This document shows positions 29,708-35,491 of a stretch of DNA of 35,491 nt, piece by piece (the first letter of the stretch is position 1; every line of letters starts with the position of its first letter). The stretch comes from W0P28-013 sp963621145 (lineage in GTDB: Bacteria > Bacteroidota > Bacteroidia > Bacteroidales > Paludibacteraceae). The notes under the pieces are model-generated. The model was not told the origin of the DNA and did not search any database. It worked only from the letters and a program-made list of their open reading frames with translations. The translations under genes were made by a program, and so were the position numbers. The stretch spans positions 1-35,491 of the forward strand of contig CAVFDI010000013.1 of assembly GCA_963621145.1 (NCBI GenBank). Direction: 5' to 3'.

Positions 29708-31252
29708 ATGAAAATTCTCTGGACCGACGACGAAATAGATCTGCTGAAGCCTTACATCATTTTTCTGAAAGACAAAGGCTACGAAACCGTCACCGCCACC
29801 AACGGGCAGGACGCCATAGAACTGTGCCGCCAGCAGACTTTCGACATTGTTTTTCTCGACGAAAACATGCCTGGCATCAGCGGACTCGAGGCTCTGACGG
29901 AGATTAAGAAAATCGCGCCCAGCACGCCCGTGGTGATGATAACCAAGAGCGAAGAGGAAAATATAATGGACATGGCAATCGGCAACAAAATAGCCGATTA
30001 CCTGATAAAACCCGTGAATCCCAACCAGATATTGCTGACGCTGAAAAAACATGTGCATCAAAAAGAGTTGATAGCCGAGCAGGTGTCGAGCAACTACCGC
30101 AGCAAATTCATGGAAATCGGTTCGCAAATCAGCGAAAGCCTCTCGCCCGACGAGTGGAAGGAACTCTACCGCACGCTAGTCTATTGGGAGATGGAATTGG
30201 CCGAAAACGATGCCGAAATGCTGAACCTGCTAGCCATGCAAAAGGCCGAAGCCAACGGCGTTTTCGCAAAATTCATCAAACGGAATTATCCACTTTGGTT
30301 CGAAGGTGGCGAAGAGCGTCCGACCATGAGTCCCGACCTTTTCAAAACCAACATTTTCCCGCTCATCGACAAGGGCGAAAAAGTCTTTTTTGTGGTAATC
30401 GACAACTTCCGCCTCGACCAGTGGCTCGCCATTCGCGATGTCCTGGCCGAATTTTTCACTTTCGACAGCGAAGAACTCTACTACAGCATTCTGCCCACCG
30501 CCACGCAATATGCGCGCAATGCCATTTTTTCGGGATTGATGCCGCTGCAAATTCAGCAAATGTTCCCAGACCTTTGGGTTGACGAGGACGAAGACGAAGG
30601 CAAAAATCTAAACGAAAAAGATCTGATACAGACGCAGTTAGACCGTTTTCGCCGCCACATTTCGTTTTCGTATCACAAGATTAACGAATCGTCGTTTGGC
30701 GACAAAGTGGTAGCAAAATTGAAAACGCTAAAAGATAATCCGCTGAATGTTTGCGTGCTGAATTTTGTGGATATGCTTTCGCACGCCCGCACCGACAGCA
30801 AGATGATGCGCGAATTGGCAAATTCCGATTCGGCCTACCGCTCGCTCACACTGTCGTGGTTCAAGCACTCGAGCGCACTGCCGCTGTTCCGCGAACTGGC
30901 ACGCCAAGGCTACAAAGTGGTGGTCACAACCGACCACGGCACCATTCATGTGGACAAAGCCATAAAAGTAGTCGGCGACAAAAATACCAACACCAATCTG
31001 CGCTACAAAGTTGGTAAAGCACTGAGTTACAACAAGAAAGAAGTTTACGAAATTCTTCAACCTGCAAAATATGGCTTGCCAAGTCCGAATGTAAGTTCGG
31101 CATACATTTTTGCCACGGGCAGCGACTTTTTTGCCTATCCAAACAACTACAACTACTATGTGAGCTACTATGCCGACACATTCCAGCACGGTGGCATTTC
31201 GATGGAAGAGATGCTCGTTCCGCTCGTTACGATGACACCGAAGGGCAATTAG
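29708..31252 (+). CDS. porX: PorX, T9SS response regulator with PglZ-type phosphatase domain
   Basis: This 514-aa protein matches PorX, the response regulator required for type IX secretion. Residues 1-120 form a receiver domain: the DD pair at 7-8, phosphoacceptor Asp 51 in VFLDENMPG, the Thr/Lys switch (MITKS; LIKP). A helical linker follows (about 125-215), then an alkaline-phosphatase-like PglZ domain (about 225-514). Metal and catalytic boxes: VVIDNFRLDQW (Asp 232), ILPTATQYARNA (Thr 264/266, the nucleophile region), DMLSHARTDSKMM, VTTDHGTIHVDKA and FQHGGISMEEMLVP. Published PorX enzymes cleave phosphodiesters of small nucleotides and bind the ECF sigma factor SigP, which drives por gene transcription. 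The partner kinase PorY is not in the window. Confidence 0.95.
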   Translation: MKILWTDDEIDLLKPYIIFLKDKGYETVTATNGQDAIELCRQQTFDIVFLDENMPGISGLEALTEIKKIAPSTPVVMITKSEEENIMDMAIGNKIADYLIKPVNPNQILLTLKKHVHQKELIAEQVSSNYRSKFMEIGSQISESLSPDEWKELYRTLVYWEMELAENDAEMLNLLAMQKAEANGVFAKFIKRNYPLWFEGGEERPTMSPDLFKTNIFPLIDKGEKVFFVVIDNFRLDQWLAIRDVLAEFFTFDSEELYYSILPTATQYARNAIFSGLMPLQIQQMFPDLWVDEDEDEGKNLNEKDLIQTQLDRFRRHISFSYHKINESSFGDKVVAKLKTLKDNPLNVCVLNFVDMLSHARTDSKMMRELANSDSAYRSLTLSWFKHSSALPLFRELARQGYKVVVTTDHGTIHVDKAIKVVGDKNTNTNLRYKVGKALSYNKKEVYEILQPAKYGLPSPNVSSAYIFATGSDFFAYPNNYNYYVSYYADTFQHGGISMEEMLVPLVTMTPKGN

Positions 31253-31318
31253 TAGCAAGATACAAGTAGCAAGTAGCAAGACGAGTGAGGAGTGAGAAAT
31301 TAGGAGTGAGGAGTGATG
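31251..31318. repeat. Word arrays after porX
   Basis: tagcaagatacaagtagcaagtagcaag (31254-31281; inverse of the array at 4895-4945) runs into gtgaggagtgagaaattaggagtgaggagtga (31285-31316). The 19-mer aattaggagtgaggagtga is identical to that at 29518-29536. Confidence 0.85.
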
Positions 31319-31399
31319 CGGCAAAGTCGTAATTTCAGATTTCAGATTGTCGGATTAGCCAAATAGACATAGAAACATAGAAACAATATTGCGGCAGCA

Positions 31400-31490
31400 A
31401 TTTTGAGAATTTTTTCGACAAGCGAGAGCAGTGCCAAACTTGTTTGAGCAATGCCGAGCGGAGAAAAAATCTTTGCGAAGCAAAAAAAAC
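31400..31490 (+). repeat. Longer interspersed element, copy 1
   Basis: A run holding tttttcgacaagcgagagc, aacttgtttg, ccgagcg and gcgaagcaaa in this order. The same blocks in the same order and orientation occur at 33666-33729. It is not coding and is bordered by agaaac words. Confidence 0.7.
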
Positions 31491-31571
31491 TAGAAACCAG
31501 AAACCAAAAATAAACCCCACAGACCTTTATTGATGCGTCAAACTTTTCAACGATCAATCAACCAACCCAAC

Positions 31572-31601
31572 CAGAAATTAGAAACTAGAAATCAGAAATT
31601 A
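31572..31601. repeat. agaaattagaaact word array
   Basis: Four copies of an 8-base word (agaaatt, agaaact, agaaatc, agaaatt) directly before the antiporter leader. Related arrays lie at 29662-29690 and 31487-31510. Confidence 0.75.
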
Positions 31602-31624
31602 CTTTCACACTATCACACTAAATT

Positions 31625-33634
31625 ATGCCACTGACCGACCCCATACAGATTTTTCTAGTGGTGCTGACCATCATTTTGGTGGCGCCGCTGTTTGGAAAAA
31701 TCCGCATTCCGCACATCATTGTGCTGATTGTGGCTGGCATGGCACTCGGCCCGTATGGATTGCATGTGCTCGACAATGGTCAGAGTTTCGAGCTCTTTGG
31801 CAAAGTCGGGTTGCTCTACATCATGTTTTTGGCAGGCATCGAAATCGACCTGAATACTTTCCGCCGAAATAGTGCAAAAGGCGCAGTTTTCGGCATCTAC
31901 ACATTTTTTGTTCCGATGATTTTGGGCATTGCGGCAAACATGTGGCTGCTGCACCTCGATTGGATGTCGGCCACGCTGTTGGCGGCCATATACGCCTCGC
32001 ACACACTCATAGCCTACCCTGCCATCAGCAAAATGGGCGTTTCGAAAAGTCGCGCTGTGAGCATTGCCGTGGCTGGGACCATCGTAACCGTTACGGCAGC
32101 ACTGCTACTTTTGGCGGTGATAGTGGCGCTGCGCCAAGGCACTGCCGACGTGTGGTATTGGGTGCGTTTTGCCGCTGGAACAATGCTTTTCGGTGCAGTC
32201 GTCTTCTGGCTTTTGCCGCTTGTGGCGCGTTTTTTTCTACACAAAGTGAGCGACAATGTAACGCAATACATTTTCGTTCTGGCAGCCGTATTTTTCGCAT
32301 CACTTCTGGCTGAAATTGTCGGATTGTCGGGCATTTTGGGCGCATTTTTTGCAGGATTGGCACTCAACCGCCTTGTGCCGAGCGTTTCGCCGCTGATGAA
32401 CCGCATCGAATTCGTTGGTAATGCCATTTTCATACCATTCTTCCTGATTTCGATAGGCATGATGATGAACATCGACGCCTTCACCGAAAGTTTCGATAGC
32501 ATCTACGCCGCCCTTGTGATGACTGCCATGGTACTGGGAACCAAATGGTTAGCCGCTTGGCTCACACAAAAAAGTTGCCACATGCGCCCGAGCGAACGCC
32601 GCACATTGTTCGGTTTGAGTTGCGGACGCGCCGCCGTAACGTTGGCCGTCATCATGATTGGTCACCAAATCGGTCTACTCAGCGAAAGCGTGCTAAACGG
32701 CAGCGTGCTGATGATTCTGCTCACCTGCACCGTAAGCACCGTAGTGACCGAAAAAGCCGCGCGCCAACTTGCCACCGAAGAGTTGCAAGCCGAGATAACA
32801 CACCAAAAACAAGGTAACGAGCGAATACTCATTCCTATAAACGCCGAACAGGACATTCGCCATCTGATAGATGTTGGAAATCTGCTGAAACCACAGCACA
32901 ACCACAACGCGCTCTATGCCGTTTATGTCGATTCGGACAATAATGAAAATGTGAGCGGCACAAAACTGATGGAAGCCGCCGCCAACCTAGCCGCCGCCAC
33001 CGATAACCAACTGACTACCAGCGTAAAAAGTGGCGTAAATGTGGCCAATTGCATTCTCGAAACTGTGGCAGAACACGGCATCACCGACCTGCTGATGACC
33101 ATGCACAAAAAGAGCCGTTTTGCCGACACATTTCTTGGAAACACCATCAGCGGATTGGTGAAAGAGAGCGCGCTCAACATCTTCGTCTACAAGCCCGTGA
33201 ATGCCCTGAGCGATGTGAAACGACTTGTGGTGGTGATTCCCGACAAAGCCGAACTAGAACAAGGTTTCGAAGAGTGGTTTTCGCGCATTCGCAACATTGC
33301 CACCAACCTTGGCGCCAAAACGCTCTTCTACGCCAGCAATCGAACCAAAACGGCACTCGAAAAACTCTGCGACGAACAAAATTTTCAGAATGTTCGTTTC
33401 ACGGAATTGGCAAGTTGGGAAGACTTCCTGTTCGTAACCAAAGCCGTTCGACCGCACGACTCGGTCATCATCATCTCGGCACGAAAAGGCACGCTGTCGT
33501 ACAATCCGCTGTTCGAGCGACTGCCGCACTATCTCACAAAATATTTCAGCCAAAACAATGTCGCCCTGCTCTTCCCGCGCCAATCGCAAACCGACGAAAA
33601 AACAGGCGAACTCTATAATCCAATGCACGTTTGA
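31625..33634 (+). CDS. CPA2 family cation:proton antiporter with universal-stress-like tail
   Basis: This 669-aa inner-membrane Na+/H+ or K+/H+ exchanger is of the CPA2 (Kef/NapA) family. Residues 1-385 carry about 12 hydrophobic helices with family patterns: PLFGKIRIPHIIVLIVAGMALGPYGL, LLYIMFLAGIEIDLNTFRR (helix 3 region), GLSGILGAFFAGLALNRLVP and SCGRAAVTLAVIMIGHQIGL. Residues of about 395-535 and 535-660 look like two universal-stress-protein (UspA) type domains instead of the TrkA-N domain seen in KefB/C: the first holds GNTISGLVKESALNIFVYKPV, like the usual G-x9-G(S/T) end of UspA. Nucleotide-controlled transport is an inference. It stands alone between repeat-rich spacers. Confidence 0.92.
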   Translation: MPLTDPIQIFLVVLTIILVAPLFGKIRIPHIIVLIVAGMALGPYGLHVLDNGQSFELFGKVGLLYIMFLAGIEIDLNTFRRNSAKGAVFGIYTFFVPMILGIAANMWLLHLDWMSATLLAAIYASHTLIAYPAISKMGVSKSRAVSIAVAGTIVTVTAALLLLAVIVALRQGTADVWYWVRFAAGTMLFGAVVFWLLPLVARFFLHKVSDNVTQYIFVLAAVFFASLLAEIVGLSGILGAFFAGLALNRLVPSVSPLMNRIEFVGNAIFIPFFLISIGMMMNIDAFTESFDSIYAALVMTAMVLGTKWLAAWLTQKSCHMRPSERRTLFGLSCGRAAVTLAVIMIGHQIGLLSESVLNGSVLMILLTCTVSTVVTEKAARQLATEELQAEITHQKQGNERILIPINAEQDIRHLIDVGNLLKPQHNHNALYAVYVDSDNNENVSGTKLMEAAANLAAATDNQLTTSVKSGVNVANCILETVAEHGITDLLMTMHKKSRFADTFLGNTISGLVKESALNIFVYKPVNALSDVKRLVVVIPDKAELEQGFEEWFSRIRNIATNLGAKTLFYASNRTKTALEKLCDEQNFQNVRFTELASWEDFLFVTKAVRPHDSVIIISARKGTLSYNPLFERLPHYLTKYFSQNNVALLFPRQSQTDEKTGELYNPMHV

Positions 33635-33635
33635 G

Positions 33636-33667
33636 AATTAAGAATTAAGAATTTTGAATTAAGAATT
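33636..33667. repeat. attaaga word array
   Basis: gaattaagaattaagaattttgaattaagaattttt directly after the antiporter stop codon: four copies of an attaaga/attttga word. Shorter relatives occur at 4842-4850 and, on the minus strand, at 76-97. Confidence 0.75.
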
Positions 33668-33729
33668 TTTGCGATAAGCGAGTGCAAAATCAATCTTGTT
33701 TGTTTTGACGAGCGAAGCAAATTAAGAAA
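33666..33729 (+). repeat. Longer interspersed element, copy 2
   Basis: Blocks tttttgcgataagcgagtgc, aatcttgtttg, cgagcgaagcaaa and taagaaac match copy 1 at 31400-31490 in order and direction, with about 70% identity by eye and a shorter 3' part. Confidence 0.7.
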
Positions 33730-33756
33730 CTTTTCGAGAACTAGCGTAGTCCACCA

Positions 33757-33805
33757 ACTTTATACACTTTACAGACTTTTCACTTTCAGACTTTATACAC
33801 TTTTT
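33757..33805. repeat. actttatacactttacag word array before ispG
   Basis: Five to six degenerate copies of a 9-base word (actttatac, actttacag, acttttc, actttcag, actttatac) end three bases before the ispG start region. The relative on the minus strand is at 21992-22033. Confidence 0.75.
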
Positions 33806-33808
33806 GAA

Positions 33809-35491
33809 ATGAACATGATAAACTACATTCGCCGCAAAACAACTGCCGTAAGAGTTGGAAATATCACTATCGGTGGCGATGCTCCAATACGCATTCAGTC
33901 GATGGCCAACACCGATACCAACGACATCGTTTCGTCAGTGGCACAAGCCGAACGCATTGTGGCTGCTGGCGGCGAGCTGGTGCGTTTCACCACGCAGGGT
34001 GTGCGCGAGGCACAAAGTCTTGGCGAAATCCGTACCGCCCTGCGCGATCAAGGTTGCCAAGTGCCACTCGTGGCCGATGTTCATTTCAATGCCAATGTAG
34101 CTCTGGAGGCTGCGCAATTGGTCGAAAAAGTGAGAATTAACCCTGGCAATTTTGTAGCTGGCAAGCATGGCGACTACACCAACGAGGAATTTGCCGCCGA
34201 AATCGATAAAATTCGTGAGAAACTGACGCCGCTCATCGCACTCTGCAAAGAGCACGGCACTGCACTGCGCATCGGTGTGAACCACGGATCGCTCTCGCCG
34301 CGCATCATGAGCCGCTATGGCGACACGCCCGAAGGTCTTGCCGCCTCGTGCATGGAATTTTTGCGCCTTTGCGAAGAGCAAGATTTTCGGCAGATTGTGC
34401 TGTCGGTCAAGGCGTCGAATGTGCGTGTAATGGTGCAGAGCGTGCGACTTTTGGTTGCCGAAATGGACAAAGCCGACATGCACTATCCGCTGCACCTTGG
34501 CGTAACCGAGGCAGGCGAAGGCGAAGACGGTCGCGTGAAATCGGCCGTTGGCATTGGCACACTTTTGTCCGATGGATTGGGCGATACGGTGCGTGTGTCG
34601 CTGAGCGAACCGCCCGAGTGCGAAATTCCTGTAGCGCGAAAATTGGTCGACTACATCGGCCTGCGCGCTGGTCATGCACCCATCGATGGCACACTGCCCG
34701 AAGCATTCGATCCACTACATTTCAAGCGACGCCCAACCCGCGCCATTAGCAACGTTGGCAGCAACAATGTGCCTGTGGTGATAGCCGAAAAAAACGGCAA
34801 CTACGCAGTTCAGCCCGATTTCATCTTGAGCGAAAATGCACCGCAAATGCTTCCGCTCACGCTCGCCGAACTCACGCCCGAGACAATCGAAAATCTTCGC
34901 AAAAATCCGCAGATAATTTTGCTGAAATCGCATCATCAAAATCCCGTGGGCGAAATGCGCGCCTTCTTTTTCCGCCTGATGCAAAACGAAATCGATTCAC
35001 CCGTGATTCTTGCGCGCCATTATGCCGAAAACGACCTCGAAACGCTGCAACTGAAAGCCTCGGCCGACCTTGGTCCGCTCTTTGTCGATGGTCTGGGCGA
35101 TGGCATTCTGATAACAAACGAAGGCGCAGAAATAAGCAAAGAAGATGTTAATTCGCTGGCATTCAGCATTTTGCAAGCCGCTCGCATGCGCACCAGCCGA
35201 ACGGAATACATCTCGTGTCCAAGTTGCGGTCGCACCATGTTCGACTTACAGACCACCGTGGCGCAGATAAAAGCCGCCACTGCGCACCTCACCAACCTGA
35301 AAATTGCCGTGATGGGCTGCATTGTGAATGGTCCTGGCGAGATGGCCGACGCCGACTATGGTTACGTTGGCGCGGGCAAAGGTCGTGTGAGCCTCTACCG
35401 CCAAAAAGAGTGCGTCGAGCGCAACATCCCCGCCGAGCAAGCCGTAGAAAAATTGCTCAAATTAATCGGCGAAGACAGGGGGAATTGCTAA
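33809..35491 (+). CDS. ispG: (E)-4-hydroxy-3-methylbut-2-enyl-diphosphate synthase, long form
   Basis: This 560-aa iron-sulfur enzyme of the MEP isoprenoid pathway reduces the cyclic MEcPP to HMBPP. The N-terminal TIM barrel spans about 1-280 (VGNITIGGDAPIRIQSMANTDTND; VADVHFNANVA; INPGNF; RIGVNHGSLS). A central insertion of about 150 residues (about 290-450, the A* domain) is the hallmark of plant and Bacteroidota/Chlamydia-type IspG. The C-terminal reductase domain has the [4Fe-4S] ligands Cys 470, Cys 473 (ISCPSCGRT) and Cys 504 with Glu 511 (GCIVNGPGE). The start at 33809 is used; an ATG two codons on (33815) is equally possible. The gene is complete and its TAA ends exactly at the window edge. 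Confidence 0.97.
   Translation: MNMINYIRRKTTAVRVGNITIGGDAPIRIQSMANTDTNDIVSSVAQAERIVAAGGELVRFTTQGVREAQSLGEIRTALRDQGCQVPLVADVHFNANVALEAAQLVEKVRINPGNFVAGKHGDYTNEEFAAEIDKIREKLTPLIALCKEHGTALRIGVNHGSLSPRIMSRYGDTPEGLAASCMEFLRLCEEQDFRQIVLSVKASNVRVMVQSVRLLVAEMDKADMHYPLHLGVTEAGEGEDGRVKSAVGIGTLLSDGLGDTVRVSLSEPPECEIPVARKLVDYIGLRAGHAPIDGTLPEAFDPLHFKRRPTRAISNVGSNNVPVVIAEKNGNYAVQPDFILSENAPQMLPLTLAELTPETIENLRKNPQIILLKSHHQNPVGEMRAFFFRLMQNEIDSPVILARHYAENDLETLQLKASADLGPLFVDGLGDGILITNEGAEISKEDVNSLAFSILQAARMRTSRTEYISCPSCGRTMFDLQTTVAQIKAATAHLTNLKIAVMGCIVNGPGEMADADYGYVGAGKGRVSLYRQKECVERNIPAEQAVEKLLKLIGEDRGNC

Larger units (their letters stand above)
31253..31624. other. 372-bp spacer between porX and the antiporter, no gene seen
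   Basis: This gap is filled end to end by word arrays (31251-31318, 31487-31510, 31572-31622) and one copy of the longer degenerate element (31400-31490). I see no exact TAnnTTTG box, no good terminator and no credible open frame. Confidence 0.7.

Noticed and set aside
31253..33808. Insertion sequence ends flanking the antiporter gene
   Set aside because: The two related segments are in direct orientation, only about 70% alike, lack terminal inverted repeats and have no transposase; the gene between is an ordinary antiporter.

Overview
The window is a 35.5 kb piece of a Bacteroidales-type (phylum Bacteroidota) chromosome, densely packed with housekeeping genes. The assignment rests on four things: a Bacteroidota gene set (DUF4270 lipoprotein, lone GT5-domain protein, PorX and PorW of the type IX secretion system, long LepB, IspG with the large insertion); an Rnf operon headed by rseC; promoters of the Bacteroidota form TTG-N19-TAnnTTTG; and little use of Shine-Dalgarno sites. 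The type IX genes argue against Bacteroides itself and for a T9SS-bearing lineage, probably uncultured (inference). An 11-base run of N at 29651-29661 shows that this is a scaffolded draft assembly. No tRNA, rRNA, CRISPR, prophage or intact insertion sequence was seen.

Layout. From 1 to 3.4 kb (minus strand): two small unknown proteins and a secreted S9 peptidase lipoprotein. From 4.0 to 7.0 kb (plus): a lone starch-synthase-like GT5 domain, a DUF4270 lipoprotein and an exported unknown. From 7.0 to 11.4 kb (plus): protein quality control genes clpC, grpE and dnaJ. From 11.45 to 12.2 kb (plus): rplU-rpmA behind a textbook promoter and a structured leader, followed by a strong terminator. From 12.2 to 13.5 kb (plus): a secreted protein with a C-terminal T9SS sorting domain. 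From 13.5 to 16.6 kb (minus): porW and the overlapping recX. From 16.7 to 17.9 kb (minus): perR-rubrerythrin, an oxidative-stress operon with a perfect 7-1-7 operator-like palindrome. From 17.9 to 22 kb (minus): a HAD hydrolase, lepB, dapB and aroB. From 22.1 to 27.8 kb (minus): the complete operon rseC-rnfBCDGEA for a ferredoxin:NAD+ oxidoreductase ion pump. From 27.9 to 35.5 kb (plus, divergent from rnf): rbfA, a LolC/E-like permease, porX, a CPA2 antiporter and ispG, which ends at the window edge.

How the parts fit. PorX (response regulator), PorW (T9SS lipoprotein) and a CTD-bearing cargo candidate imply a working type IX export route. LepB processes the many Sec substrates seen here. PerR and reverse rubrerythrin, together with Rnf, suit an anaerobe that meets oxygen.

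The most unusual feature is not a gene. Many of the longer intergenic spacers carry short, degenerate arrays of recurring 7-10 nt 'words', such as (AGAAACT)n, (GTGAGGA)n, (ATTAAGA)n, (ACTTTATAC)n and (TAGCAAGATACAAG)n. The same word families recur kilobases apart, and several always read in the same sense as the flanking genes. A longer degenerate element of about 65-90 nt is also present twice, at 31.4 and 33.7 kb. I found no standard mobile element or RNA family that explains these.
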